A DNA stretch of 64,000 nt from Corbicula japonica (GCA_038501625.1 JAZAYU010000013.1:9300001-9364000); one strand, 5' to 3'; positions 1-12,180 are shown, numbered from the stretch's first letter. Made by a program: numbers and translations. Notes: generated from the sequence alone by a model not told the origin.

Positions 1-39
1 AGCAGTGAGTTGATTACTATTCCTGAAACAATATTTTAC

Positions 40-160
40 ACACAGATTGAAACGCCTTAGTTCTCTTCCTCTCTTTATTTTCGCTGCGTGGGGATGCTGT
101 GTTTTCTGAGTGTGGCTATACCTGATCTGAATATTTCACTTTTTGCACAATCCCTAATTT
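40..160 (-). mobile_element. Dispersed family A, fragment
   Basis: Minus-strand fragment of a repeat family seen at least eight times in this window, called family A here. Its head reads GCATATCAGGAATCGCCACA, then ACAGCCTCCCCACGCAGC and a purine-rich GAAGAGAGG tract. This copy keeps the head and the purine tract, read here as their complements. I see no terminal inverted repeats and no coding capacity, so the class is unknown. It is probably a non-autonomous element. Confidence 0.6.
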
Positions 161-400
161 TTTGTTTTTATTTTCACCAAATTTATCAAAATCAAGTTCG
201 ATGACAAAGTAAATAAAATTCATTTTTTATTTCTATTGTCCTTATAGTGACCCAAAATTATTTATCAAGTGTCTGTTTATCTGTTTATCTTTTTTCAAAT
301 ATTCTTATTATTGTTTACTGGCATAAGCATCTAAGGTTGTCATAATTGTGTGGTTTTGGTAATAGTTTTCAACTTTTCTTTGTCTAAGCATTTGTCGTTC

Positions 401-835
401 TTACCGCCTTATGCATACCATCGTTTGCGATGGCTCGAAATTGTAATGTTTATTGGTGTAAATACTGTGTTACGCTGAACCCAGGGCCAGTAATATGCAA
501 TTCCATTACTTCCCAAGAACAGACTCAATGTTCTCTTAAAAAAAGATAATCTTTGCATGAATATTTCGATATTTGAAATTGGATACGAGCAATAATGATA
601 TTCGTCAATGACAAATATCTGTGAAATAGATGAAAAAGGAACTTTGAAAACCACATAACAAGACAAATATGAAAATATTGCAGGCTCGGTTTCATTAAGC
701 CAGTTCATGGGCAGTAATGGAAATGCATATAAATGTCCCTGTCGCAAAGCCGCGGGTTGAGCAGAATTCAATATTTACACCAGTAAATAGTACAATTTTG
801 ATTCCTCCCAAACGATGATATGCATACGGCGGTAA
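401..835. mobile_element. Foldback element with ~115-125 bp imperfect inverted arms
   Basis: Positions 401-514 and 710-835 are imperfect inverted copies of each other. Shared words read outside to inside are TTACCGCC, TATGCAT, TTTACACCA and ATTCCATTACT. The ~195-bp loop contains a 31-bp word (662-692) that recurs exactly at 15,634-15,664. Apparent reading frames on the minus strand here are products of the palindrome and are not called as genes. The arms fit an old non-autonomous foldback DNA transposon. I could not define a target-site duplication. Confidence 0.55.
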
Positions 836-1690
836 ACATGGAACCTTCAAAGCGGGTTTTTCTTTTTAAATTAATACCACTCCATGTGCAGCGGCATACG
901 GTCCCTTGATAAAAGAATGGGTTTTGCCTAAAGGAAACAAAAATTATTGGCGCAACTAAACAAAATAGAATTTCGACAGGGGATCTGAGCCTACATAAAT
1001 CCTGCATATTAAAAACAACCCCAAAGGCAAAATTTTAAAAGCAGGATGTATACCATTGGAGTGATTGAACAATATCCGAATCTATATTGACTGGGATATT
1101 GAAACTTCCCATTTATAAACTGGCCGAAATATTCAAACAAAAGTATTTTGAAGTACTTTTGACATGGTACATAAGCATACATGTAGTTTATAAGTGAGAT
1201 ATCACGTTCATTCCAGACGAAAGTGTATTAAAATTGTTTCACACTGGAAGAGGATGAGTTTTGTTACATTAAAAATTTGTCGCAATATTTTCCGTTATAA
1301 ATTTGTTAAGCTTTGAAATTTTCGATAATTTCATAATGTCCTTTTATCCAATTTCTCTGAACATTGTGATTCAAATGAAAATTCATTTAGGGAGTAAGTT
1401 TCGAGAAAATAGGTGGGTCGGGGTTACATTACATTGCCAACTTGTATATATTTATTCTTGAGAATATGATGGAGAAGTTCTTTGGTAGCTCTACTTGTTT
1501 ACATCCAGTTAAGATTGCGTTGAAAGGTTGTGTTGGCTGGATGTGATTTTACATAAGATTTTTATGAAAATGTCAAATATGCGTATCCGGAATAGCCACA
1601 CCCAGACTGTCATAATCGTAAAATCGAAATTTTAAAGCAGTTCGTAATAACAAATTATTAAAAAAACAACAGTATATGCATGCATTCACA
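836..1690. other. No gene seen
   Basis: AT-rich sequence without a convincing reading frame. A short piece around 1,580-1,605 resembles the head of family A (GGAATAGCCACACCCA). Nothing else stands out. Confidence 0.5.
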
Positions 1691-2000
1691 TCTTGATATT
1701 GTGTGTTCAGAAATGAAAATGGATCTTTGGAAACTTCTTAACACGACAAATGAAAAAGTCAGACTCAGACTAAGTGAGTTTAATTGAGTCTTTTTATGGG
1801 TAATTATGGAAATGCAAATTCTGCCAACGTCACCTATCCCGTGTCTTGATATTTTGTTTTAAGAAATGAAAATGGATCGTTGGAAACTTCTTAACACGAC
1901 AAATGAAATAATCAGACTCAGACTAAGTGAGTTTAATTGAGTCTTTTTATTGATAATTATGGAAATTCAAATTACTGCCAACGTCACCTATCCCGTGTCT
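1691..2000. repeat. Tandem duplication, period 153 bp, two copies
   Basis: Copy 1 starts at 1,691 and copy 2 at 1,844. Both contain GAAATGAAAATGGATC, ACTTCTTAACACGACAAATG, CAGACTCAGACTAAGTGAG and CAACGTCACCTATCCCGTGT. The copies differ by scattered substitutions and a few small indels, so the duplication is fairly recent but not new. The following bases (GAGCGCAACTCAG, 2,001-2,060) have a diverged relative at about 54,125-54,185, so a dispersed element may underlie this segment. Confidence 0.85.
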
Positions 2001-2064
2001 GAGCGCAACTCAGTCTTTAAACAAGTGAACATTACCAAATTTTGTCCATCTTAAAAAAAAGAGT

Positions 2065-2250
2065 TAAATAGGCATATCAGGAATTTTTACACTTACAAAA
2101 CACAGCCTCTCCACGCAGCGAAAAATTCAAATATGACGCCACAAACAATTAGCGAAAAAGCGAACCCTTGGGGCTACCGCCTTGGAACGGTCAGTGGAAA
2201 AACAAACCAGGTTCTAGGGTGCACCAACCTAACACGTACCCCAAAGAATA
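2065..2250 (+). mobile_element. Dispersed family A, internally shortened copy
   Basis: Plus-strand copy with head (GCATATCAGGAA), ACAGCCTCTCCACGCAGC, ACGCCACAAACAATTA, ACCGCCTTGGAACGGTCAGT and the tail word CCAGGTTCTAGGGTGCACC. The purine-rich middle present in the copies at 8,160 and 13,190 is missing, so this copy carries an internal deletion. Confidence 0.65.
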
Positions 2251-4579
2251 ATTTTAATTTACATTCGTAGATCAATGATGTAGTCAATGTTATTGTAATT
2301 GAGTTAAATTTATATAGACTTTTTATTGCTACGATATTTGCATATAACCATTTATCCATAATAAAGAAAACTAGACATTTAAGGGAAATGGTAAAAGTAC
2401 GAAATTGTTGAGTCTATTCTAAAAGCAATACAAACAACACGAAAATAAACGTTTCTGCACTCTTCTCGTTTTTTGGCAGTATTTAACATTTCAGAGTTTA
2501 CAAAAAGCATTTATGAACTTATATATGATTAAACGTAGAGACTTCAAGCAAAATAAATTTTTCCAAAAAATTATGTTAACCTTCAGTTGTAGAAAAGAAT
2601 AACTAGTACGTCTTAAGTACTCTCGATAAAACCAAAACTGCATTATGTTTTATTATGTTGGCTAGATATCTTATTGACAACACGAATTTCTATTTGACCG
2701 GATGTCTCGTAAAAGCTCTTTACGATGCCTCCATTAACGTAAAATGGTCTCTGTCACGACACGTTATATATTTGCTTAAACTGGTTGTGTTCCTCCTACA
2801 TGATGGTAGTCCTAGAATATGACTGAGTCTTCATTATTTCCCACAACGGAGATTATCTTAAAGTCTTTATTCCTGATATGCATATTTCACCTTTAGTTTT
2901 GGAAAATAAAAGTTTCCCTTCTAGCCAAACTTGTTTATGTTTTGTTCTAGTTTAGTATAACAAGTACCTTTCTTAACATTGTCCAGTGAAAATAAGATGT
3001 GAAGCAGGTATCACATTATCTTTTGTATATAGATCTACCCATTTCAGCCCGTTATAAGCTTTAATATCACTTTAAGACATTATTAAACTAAAAAAAAATC
3101 AACAACCTATGGAACCCGTAAACGTTTTTGATTGTTATACTGGAGTTTGACTTTATTGGAAATTATTTATAAGGAGTTAAAAGGTTCTTAGGGGGTCAAC
3201 TTTAATAAAATATTCAGTAAGAAATGGTCATTTTGTGGTTAAACTTCCTTAAAGGATGTATTCAAAAATATTGTCATACATATTTCAAGTCAAATAGTTA
3301 AATACTTAAGAATATGAAGCCTACACATTCATAATGCGACGTCATGTGTGTTACCGAACGTACCTCTTTGTCAAAACATAAATGGAACCACACATATCCT
3401 AGCTGTTTTAAGAAACAAAACAACGCATTCGTCAAGCCTTCTAAATTATTAAACGAATAAGAATAATAGACCCCTCGAATGGAATTTACAATATTACGGT
3501 GCTTTGAATGTGGTGATATTTGGATGCGAATTTCTGCCTTTAACATTTATTTATTAAATAATTTGAAAACAATACGCTTGTATCTTATTGAATGTGCAAA
3601 TGCCCCCCCCCCCCCCCCAAACATTCTCAATTTTCATCTCGCGATTCTTCTGACAGGTTGTGTCTGGTGTACTGAATAGTGATGTTACAATTAATAGATT
3701 TCTACGACGATGTCACTATCTTTACACTAAGCAGACATGTCATGTGAAGGAAACAAGATGCAGTTATTAGCTGGATATATGTATATTAGTGTACATATCA
3801 ATACCGAAAATTAATTAACACAATGACGGTTGCGCCGTTCGAATTCAATGAACTTGATGTAAATGCACAATGTTTTCAAGACTGGACGATAAATCTTTGA
3901 AGATATTTCTAAAAGTTAAGAAACACTGAACGGAGGAAACTGACAAGTATGATTTCATGAGTGTGTCGACTTTCTGAGATAACCCTCATACATTTAAACA
4001 ATTACCTAAATATTTGCTAAAACGATTTCTTTCCATATCCATACTTTTGTAAGAAATAAAACATCATATTTTATAAGCAGAACTGCAGTTCAAATACAGG
4101 ATTCTTTTATTACAAAGTACAAAGCAAACCCTAGAAAAAACAAATCCCATTACGTGATTTGCTGACATACACCATTGATAAAGTTGCGGGTTTCAAAAGA
4201 CAAAAATAAACACAATGTAACTTAACCAAACAAAATTGAGTCTGGTTTGTTTAACTCACACAAGTTACAATACACAGTAACAGCACATCAAAAGATGATT
4301 GGAAACTAGTGACTGAACATTACTTCTTGTAAGCAAGATTTGCATGAACATGTCTTTTTACACAAATCCTCACTTCAAATGATGCATTGATGTAATTGTT
4401 AGCAATTACACATGCACACTTTATTCCGTTGGCTGAAAAATATATTATATAATAGATTTGGTGACTACACATTTAAAACTATAATATACTTTTTAATAAA
4501 ATGACTTTTGTTGAAATTAAAATTATAAATCGATCTGCTAGTGTCCTCAGTTAGCAACGTTTGCATCGGGCACGAAAAT
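2251..4579. other. No gene seen; one homopolymer
   Basis: About 2.3 kb of AT-rich DNA without an interpretable reading frame. The only notable local structure is a run of 16 C at 3,603-3,618. Confidence 0.5.
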
Positions 4580-4700
4580 TAAACACACCCCAAGAACTTG
4601 GTTTAAACCTCCTGTGCCAATTACTGTTCAAGGCGGTTACCACAAAGGTTCTTTTTTTCGCTTAACTTAATTGTTTGTGGTGTCTTAAAACTGATTTTCT
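4580..4700 (-). mobile_element. Dispersed family A, 3'-half fragment
   Basis: Minus-strand fragment holding the 3' half of family A: relatives of the GGTTTAAACC, CAAGGCGGT, AAAGGTTCT and AATTGTTTGTGG words appear in the expected order. The head half is absent. It is more diverged than the copy at 13,190-13,560. Confidence 0.5.
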
Positions 4701-6975
4701 TATAAACACATCTTGTTAAACTTGTATTATTTTTGTCTTGCAACAGTTTTAAATATAAAGAATATTTTGTTTTAAATGTTAAAATGTTAAATGTATGGAC
4801 CTACTAAAGTCCGTTGCTTATACACTGTAGATGTCAAAGAAGCTTTGGAAACAGTATATTACGCTTTCAATGTACACATACCCAGACAAGCAAAGAATAC
4901 AATCCAATTTACGGTGAATCAGGCTTAATTTAAACAAATTAGGTGTTATTTGACTGTCCGGACACTTGTGTGCTTGTAATATCAATCAATTATTATCAGA
5001 AAATCGGATAATGTCGTAGACATATTCGAATATATAACTTTGGGAACCAATAAATTCCCATATTGAGAGGATTGATAACAAAGCCATCTGAAGCCTGTAC
5101 AGACATCTTGAAGATATTGTTCAATATATTTTCCTTCTTAAAATGAATAAAGCAAAAGAATCATTTGAAGCGACAGCTGCATTGCAAATGAAACATTTAA
5201 TAAGACCGTCACACCATGTCGTTCTGGTAAACGATCTCTGAACGTTTCAATCGTTCAATTTTTGAGCGTTCAAGAATGATGATGACCAATCTGGCGTGTG
5301 ATTAACATGTGTCTAATGCACGGGAAGCGTGTAACAGCGATCAAGTAAAATATTCCTGAAAACCATTAGCGTGTGCTAACGTGACAACGGGTTTGTCAAC
5401 GATATACGAGCGTGTTGATGTATTTTAATAAAGCCATCTGGGCTAATCAGATCCTTGAGATTTGAGACTGGTTTCCGTTCTCAGTTTTGTAACACTGGGT
5501 CCTGATTTCGTCTGACCGTGTCAAAACTGATGGTAATAATCTTCTTACGTTGAGACGGTCTATATCCTTGTGTTTATTCGATGCTCAGACGACACGATAC
5601 TTTCAAGTTTGATGTAATTATCTCTAAAGTATGTATTGCAAGCTCACCAGACACTAAGTATTTTGTCAAGATTTATAGATAATGTACCTAAATGTGACTG
5701 TTAAAAACATAAGAATCCGACGAACATAGAATTTATCTTTTATGAACAAAAAAATTCATAGTAAATAATACAAATGAATTCAAAGTCACGGTCATATAAG
5801 TACCACTGTTCAACAACTATTAAGTATAACTGGCAATCGCAAATTTGTAGGATTGCTACTTTATTTGAATGGCTTTGATCAAAGAAAAAATTTAGTTTTT
5901 TTAATGTTTGAAATAACTTCAACCATTTTTTCTCTCGTTTTTAACTACGAAAAAAGAACCGCACTATGACGAACACAGATTCAATCCTGGTTTCGGTAAA
6001 GTTGTTAAGGTAGGTTGCACGTGGATAAAAGACACGAAAGCTTTTCTCTCTTTTCCAACACTCTAATGTAATTAATAAACTGTCTGATTAATAATTTTTT
6101 GGATAGCATCCCAATAAGAAAACTGATTATTAGAATACATAAAGAGTGGATGTTCTCTTTTAAAGGCAAGCATAAGAATAATACATCATGATATCTAGAA
6201 ATAACAGTATGAGCTGCCGAGCCTGGATTTGTTTGAATTAATAAGAAGCGAAACTCCAGACGACAGTTCAAAGACGAATTTTATATCACGGTCAACATGA
6301 ATTTCCTCTAGTGCACGAAATGGACAAAGGCGATTATATAAGGTCAACATGAACTTGCCTAAAACTGACGATTAAATAAGACTTTTTCTAGCAACGGTTA
6401 ATAGCTTGAAACGTTAGGGTAAAAGACAATTTTAACAGCTTACTAACGAAAAGTATATAAAATTGATGGCATTCCAAAAGAAAGAGATAACATAAAATCT
6501 CGTTAACAGTACAAAAAGCAACAAGGAACAAGGTGCAAATTAAGTTAACATAGAGTTGGTGTTATATAGAAAATTAGTTTGTTGATACAAAGGCGGCCCA
6601 ATTATAACATCAACATTATTCAAAGATGTATTATGTTCAAAAACAGTATAATTAATAAACATGTATTAAGCTATCAAACGCCAAGATTTGATTACTGCAA
6701 TAAGACTTATTTCAAACTGTTTCAACGGGAAAGATGAATTATGAAAAAAAAAACTTCACGATAACTTTATGAAACCTTTAATTCATCCCTATCATCAGTT
6801 TGATATAAAATTGGTGCTCTGTTTTCTGGTTTCAATATCCAATTATCTCTATCCCTCTATCTCTTCTCTCTCCTCTCTCTTTCAGTTCATCAGGATATAT
6901 TTTGTTGGCCAAGATTGAAAATGTTTTTTTCTATAATATTTAATAAATCATCAACATATCTAGAGGTATTGTTAA
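4701..6975. other. No gene seen; one half foldback arm
   Basis: AT-rich and without convincing coding sequence. Positions 5,430-5,495 carry a single right arm of the foldback family described at 14,998-15,133 (TTGAGATTTGAGACTGGTTT followed by TCAGTTTTGTAAC), so a solo, decayed copy lies here. Confidence 0.5.
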
Positions 6976-7640
6976 GGGCTTACCACACTCCTTCTCTCTA
7001 CCAAGTTCATCGATAAAAAGAAAATTATCAAAATCTCAATAATGGCAAAATGCCGTTCAATGAAACTTTGCATAAATCTATGTTATTAATGTATCTTTAT
7101 TTTGAATATGGTATGACACGTTAGAATAGTAAAGAAAAATAGCGAGATCAAAAATTTCCCTCAATTCCCTCAATTTCTATTAACGTAAATTCACAAAAAC
7201 TAAACAATACAAAACATCATTTTATATGCCCACAAAAGTAATATCATACTGACAACAATTTATTGTGTCCTCGTGACTTACATATGTAAACTTTACGAGA
7301 TATTAGTAAAAGTGTGTTTGACCTTCAATTTCCTGGTCGCTTCCTGGTCGCGTTAACGGATGACAATCAGTGATTTCTCTTTTAGTAGTTGAAAGTTCTT
7401 TACAAAGACCACAACATTTTCTTGTCAGTATCATTGCACTCACGTGGGAATTTAAAATAAGGTTTTGTATCGCTTAGCTTTTGTGAATTTATGTTACGTG
7501 TCTTACTGTATTCAAAATATAGATACATTAATTAACATTCATTTATGCAAAGTTTCATTGAGCGCCATTTTGCCATTATTGAGATTTTGATAATTTTCTT
7601 TTTATCGATGAACGTGGTTGGGATGAGTGTGGTAAGCCCT
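6976..7640. mobile_element. Long-terminal-inverted-repeat element, ~665 bp
   Basis: Arms at 6,976-7,121 and 7,496-7,640 are inverted copies of about 145 bp. Shared words are GGGCTTACCACACTC, TTCATCGATAAAAAGAAAAT, ATCTCAATAATGGCAAAATG, CAATGAAACTTTGCATAAAT and TATTTTGAATA. The ~375-bp interior is AT-rich with no usable frame. This architecture fits a non-autonomous long-TIR DNA transposon (foldback or MITE). Flanking bases TTAA on the left and TCAA on the right could be a decayed target duplication, but that is weak. The arms are only moderately diverged. Confidence 0.75.
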
Positions 7641-8159
7641 CAAGTGCAAGGATAATATCATTTTGATGTGTCAGTGAAAGAGATGACGAAAAGTCTTTTT
7701 CATAGCAACGCAAAACACATCAGAATCAAGGGGTTGCAAAAACCTTATGGATGTGTATTATTTGCTTATAAATATAGGCACAGATCTAACATAAATTGTA
7801 TACAGTAAAAGTTCGACCAGATCTTCACAAGTCCAGAAAGAAATTAATCATTAGAAACATCTGTAAAAATTGTCTATGTTCATTAGGGATTAAGTTTTTT
7901 CTCTTGATCTTAAAAGATAATAATTCCATGCATGGGGCTTACTCGTGAAATGCATTGCTTTTAATTGACAGTTTGGATTATTGTAGCATCTAACTCTGCA
8001 TGAAACATTCCCTACTAATTCGAATTTTCTAGAGTTAAAGTATTAATCATGTCATTCTTGTAAAGCTAAGAGAATGATTACTGCGTATTTCAAATTGGAT
8101 CATGTGATTAGAATTAGTTTTTTTCTTCAATTGTAATCTCACTTTTTAAAACGCTAACT
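7641..8159. other. No gene seen
   Basis: AT-rich spacer between the long-TIR element and the next family A copy. No coding, repeat or RNA signal was recognised. Confidence 0.5.
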
Positions 8160-8370
8160 CAAAAAAAAAGCAACATATGCATATCAGGAATCGCCACACT
8201 CAAAAAACACAGCCTCCCCACGCAGCGAAAAAGAAGAGAGGAAGAGAGAGAGAGCGCATGTTTTATATATGTATGTCAATTCAAATAGGACGCCACAAAC
8301 AATTAATAAACAAGAGAACCTTTTGGGGATACCGCCTTGGAACGGTCAGTGGCAAAACAAAAATTGCCAC
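8160..8370 (+). mobile_element. Dispersed family A, head and middle portion
   Basis: Plus-strand copy starting after an A-run. It has the head GCATATCAGGAATCGCCACA, ACAGCCTCCCCACGCAGC, a GAAGAGAGGAAGAGAGAGAG tract, ACGCCACAAACAATTA and ACCGCCTTGGAACGGTCAGT, and ends in TTGCCACT. It is one of the best preserved copies, but it stops before the CCAGGTTCTAGGG tail. The 88-codon open frame that crosses it is just the repeat read in one frame. Confidence 0.75.
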
Positions 8371-9514
8371 TAACACATTTGAGGAACTGGATTGCCATTT
8401 GACAGAGATGTCAAAAGGAAATTACATGCGTTTAAGAATCTAAGAAGCTTAGAATCATCAATTTCTAACGACCTCAGGTGGCCTCATGGATTTATTTGCG
8501 ATCACGAGTAAGAACCGCCGATTTTCCAGAAGTTGAAATGAAATATTGCTTTGCGGGAGGAAACTTAGCGTACTGGGGATTTCAACAGATATTTTATTTT
8601 TAAAAATCTATAAATTTTTAAGAAATGTCATCATTTACAATAACTTTATCTCATAAATAAAAACAATAACTATTCGGTTACAAAAAGGTCTTAAAATGGT
8701 ATCTTTTAAAAGAGAATAGTTGATTTATTAATAAATATTAAAACAAAAATTTATCTTTCAAATCTATGTTTTCATAGTTCTACTAAATTCTAAGAAATAA
8801 TTTTAGACAATATTTTGAAATAACCGAAAATATTAAGGTTAAACTTTAGAATATTTTAGATAAGTGTCGCCCATATTCCACGAGAAAAACGGGATGGCAT
8901 TTTGAGATTACTTGAGTATGGTAAAATTCAGTTTTACAAAATTTAGAAATGAACAACTTTTTTCTGGAAGTATAATAAGCAAGAAAACAAACTATTGTGC
9001 CGAAGTCTGGCAACGCCGTATATTCATGTATTTTATGGAATTATGTTATGGTACAAGTTTAAAGCATATAAAAGAAAATTTTAGATAATAATCTATTCAG
9101 GACTATGTCATTAAACTTTTATACCGTGACATTATTTGGCAACACGATGACCTAAATTATGCATTTTTCCTCCTGGTTACTTTATTAGACTGCAAGACGC
9201 TTGAAGACCCAAACAGACGAGCAAATAAAGAATTGATTCATCATAATGAGTCCCAAAATATATGATGATATACAAATGATTAACATTTGTTTTTATATCA
9301 CCAATATTGTTCATGACTGATTTACTCAGACCATAATCTTAGAACAACCATTACATGTATGTTGGTTTCTGAATCACCAACCGCAGTCAATGTAATGAAG
9401 AACGGCTTAAAATGAAAAAAAAACAATGTAGTTTATGATTTTAAGGACATATTTTGTAGCCCTCAATGAATGTCAAAATATCAAACACAGAAATAAGCTC
9501 ATGTGACGTTTTTA
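8371..9514. other. No gene seen
   Basis: AT-rich DNA with no reading frame that I would call. No repeat family from elsewhere in the window was recognised. Confidence 0.5.
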
Positions 9515-9743
9515 GCCTGGTACCAACTACATGTAGATGGTTTATAAAAACACTGAAATACTTATTATCTTTCTTATTTCATTTCATTTTCTCCGATATG
9601 CTGAACCCTATGTTCTGGGAGATAAGGGAAGTAAAATGAATATCAATAAGGTACCTGCAGGAGTTGCTCTTCTTGTAGGTATTGATGATTATTGTATTAG
9701 TGACATGAGAACCTATAACAGAACATAGGGACGAGAGCCAGGC
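9515..9743. mobile_element. Candidate TA-flanked MITE enclosing a small open frame
   Basis: The segment begins GCCTGG and ends CCAGGC, each flanked by TA, as expected for a Tc1/mariner-type TA target duplication (TAGCCTGG ... CCAGGCTA). Inside, 9,537-9,728 is an open frame of 63 codons whose first ~20 residues are hydrophobic (ILIIFLISFHFL), like a signal peptide, followed by a hydrophilic tail. The frame fills almost the whole element, so it is more likely chance inside a short element than a host peptide gene. The inverted ends are short (about 8 bp), which limits confidence. Confidence 0.4.
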
Positions 9744-10584
9744 TAGATGTTTTCCTAAAATGTGAATTATTAAGTCTTGTAAATTGCAGAAAACCTCTTA
9801 TGCTTTTCCCTAGGGAATATGATGTTCAGGCTTATTAAGAAATCTTCTATCTTACGGTTACCAGTTACCACAATTTCCACAACATCATTAAGGTTTGATC
9901 AAAATGTGTACAGTTCACCGGTGTATATATTGCGCTACTAAACCAGGAGCTTGTCAATACATGTGGTAGTTTTTATTTGTATTATTGCCCGATGTCCGGT
10001 CTAACAGCGCCTACATAGTTCTCTCTCAATTTATATATCTCAATATAGAATTTGATAAAATGCTTTATAGTTCGCATTACTGAATGCATTCATTGAATAC
10101 TTGCAACATACATCAAACATGTCTCGTCTAAATTCTAAAACGCGATTTAATTTGCTTTTAATGTCATGAAAACATTTCGTCTCTTAATTTATCAAGTTTT
10201 ACGATATTGTCTGATAATATCATACTGAAGCAATTAAACGCCATTTAATTTCCAAGAAAGTTGTGTTTTGAGATATCCTCCAAAATAAATGATCGTCTGA
10301 TAGGTTTACGGTCATTGCTATAGTATACTGTTTGGTAAAATTTATTCTAGGTATCTAATTATTTTTCTTATTTTTTAAAAGTACTAGTTACTTATAGTTC
10401 AAATTTCAAATAATGATACAGTCTTCCTTTTCTGCCAACAGTTTTCAATGTGTGTCCCTACAAATGGCTCATTTTAGACAATTAGAAACAGATGACCCTG
10501 AGACCTCCTGTCTAGAAATAATCATGTTTACCTTATTAATAAGGTCATTTATAGCTTGTCAACGGTGCATCTACACGTTAAACT
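9744..10584. other. No gene seen
   Basis: AT-rich DNA without interpretable coding or repeat structure. The 69-codon open frame at 10,413-10,622 runs into the next tandem duplication and has no recognisable domain. Confidence 0.5.
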
Positions 10585-10690
10585 ACTTCTTTTTATCGAA
10601 TTGTGAAAATGTCTTTTTTTAAAGATGACAATGAAACTTCTTTTTATCGAATTGTGAAAATGTCTTTTTTAAAGATGACAATGAAACTTT
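10585..10690. repeat. Tandem duplication, 51-bp period, two copies
   Basis: The second copy starts at 10,636. Each copy carries TTCTTTTTATCGAATTGTGA and AAAGATGACAATGAAACTT. They differ only in the length of a T-run, so this is a very recent slippage or unequal-exchange event directly next to a MITE. Confidence 0.9.
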
Positions 10691-10695
10691 GAAAT

Positions 10696-10946
10696 GGGGC
10701 GCGTCACGGAAAAAGGTACCTTCGGACAGTTGACGTCAATCTTTGATATGACGTCATAAATTTGAGCAGACGAAATTATTAATTATGCATTTCGCGGTAA
10801 AATACCATTTTATTGTTGAAATGTGTAACAAAATAACATTTTAGTTATAAGAAATTGATCTATAGTTGTAAGTTCTGTTTAAATTTGGTAAAAAATTAAA
10901 ATATCACTAAAAATAACCGAAGGTTGTTTTTCCCGTGACGTGCCCC
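10696..10946. mobile_element. MITE family B, copy 1 (251 bp, ~30-bp TIRs)
   Basis: The left end reads GGGGCGCGTCACGGAAAAAG and the right end is its near-perfect inverted partner, finishing CCCGTGACGTGCCCC. Match between the ends extends about 30 bp, up to CCTTCGG. AAAT lies directly outside both ends and may be a 4-bp target duplication. The interior is AT-rich and non-coding. A second copy is at 51,218-51,484, and both carry a GACGTCAT (CRE-like) word near the left end. Confidence 0.85.
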
Positions 10947-11035
10947 AAATGATAGTGCCTCTAATGGGCAGCGAGCCCTACCTTAAGGCAACAGCACCTT
11001 ACCATGTAATTCTGATCACGCTACCGATCTCCATG
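10947..11035 (-). mobile_element. Decayed tRNA-derived SINE head
   Basis: The stretch GATAGTGCCTCTAATGGGCA, then GCGAGCCCTACC, matches the start of the SINE heads at 63,494 and 63,746 (GATAGTGCCTCTAGCTGGGA, then GCGAACCCGCACC). Only the box B half is recognisable; the box A half is degraded. It sits immediately beside MITE B copy 1. Confidence 0.5.
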
Positions 11036-11959
11036 GCATACAATTAAAGTTAATGCTGTTGTATGTATAAGTTAGTCCTTTGAAGGCCGTAGAGTACGAC
11101 ATTCATGTCTTTTTTAACTACTCCAAAGTCCTTTTTTTCACTTTTTCCGCGTGTAAAGATAGTTGCTTTTAATAGGGCTGCTATACTAGAAATGTATATA
11201 ATTAACTCTCTATGATACACTGTCTGCTTGTTTGCGTTTGGCGTAATCTGTGAAAGGCATGATTTATATTCTCAGATAACCTGTCGAAATTTAATTACAT
11301 GTATGTTTAGTTCAAGGTGTTCTCGTTTATGACAAATCCATTATTTATCTTAGGATTCAATTTCGAATAAACAGGGTTTTTTTTCCAAGCAAACAGTAAG
11401 CTTCGTTAAAAGAAATAAAACAACCGAAGTATGTGGGAATGTCTGTAATTTACGTACAATCAAATTATGCTGTAACATTATAAACTATTATCTCATATCA
11501 GACGACAACTAAAAGACGTCTATACCCAGATTAAACAGAAAATGCTTCCAGCAGACAAGCACGTAGAGTCATCGATATATCATTATACAAAGTAAAATTT
11601 TGCGGAATATAATTTGACGGAACACTTATGCATATAGATATTGTGCAGTCAACTTTAACGTATTTCTGTTTTAGCATCTTACTTGTATATTTCACTTTTT
11701 TGCATTTTTGAATTCATTTTAGTATATTGACAGACAGGACAAACAGACTTACAGACCAAAAACAAAAGTAATGACGTCCATTATTTCCTAATTCTCTCTG
11801 ACTAGAAGCCAAGTTTCATTAACATGGAAGAATAGTTAAGAAATTTCTCTGTTTTGTTGCAAAAGCAACCACATGTTTTGTACGACAAAAGTAATGTCGA
11901 TCTCTAGTAAATCTAAGTGCAAAATGCATTGATAACGAAAATAAGTCAAAGCCAATCAC
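11036..11959. other. No gene seen
   Basis: AT-rich spacer with no supported coding sequence. Palindromic AAGACGTC-type words occur but do not form a recognisable element. Confidence 0.5.
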
Positions 11960-12180
11960 TTTAGGATGCATTATGGAATGTCTGGAATCGACCAATATAG
12001 CCAATACTAATTGAGTCTCGAGTAGCTTTCCTAAATTAAACGATAGTTGATAGGCGATTGTTTTATAATGAACAGACAATTATTATTATCAGACAATATA
12101 AAATAACAACATCAAAGAAACTTTTTGCATCATCAATATAAATGTAGAGAAATGGGAAAAAACGCTATGTCTTGGAATTG
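11960..12180. repeat. Dispersed duplicate, copy 1 (partner at 16,835-17,045)
   Basis: The words GAATGTCTGG, ATCGA, GATAGTTGATAG, TATAATGAACAGA, AACAATATAAAAT-like and CATAAATACAG-like recur in the same order at 16,835-17,045 in the same orientation. The copies are clearly diverged, with small indels. An open frame on the minus strand (11,819-12,079) covers part of this copy. A minus-strand frame also exists over the partner copy, but the two peptides do not look conserved, so I do not call a gene. Confidence 0.55.
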
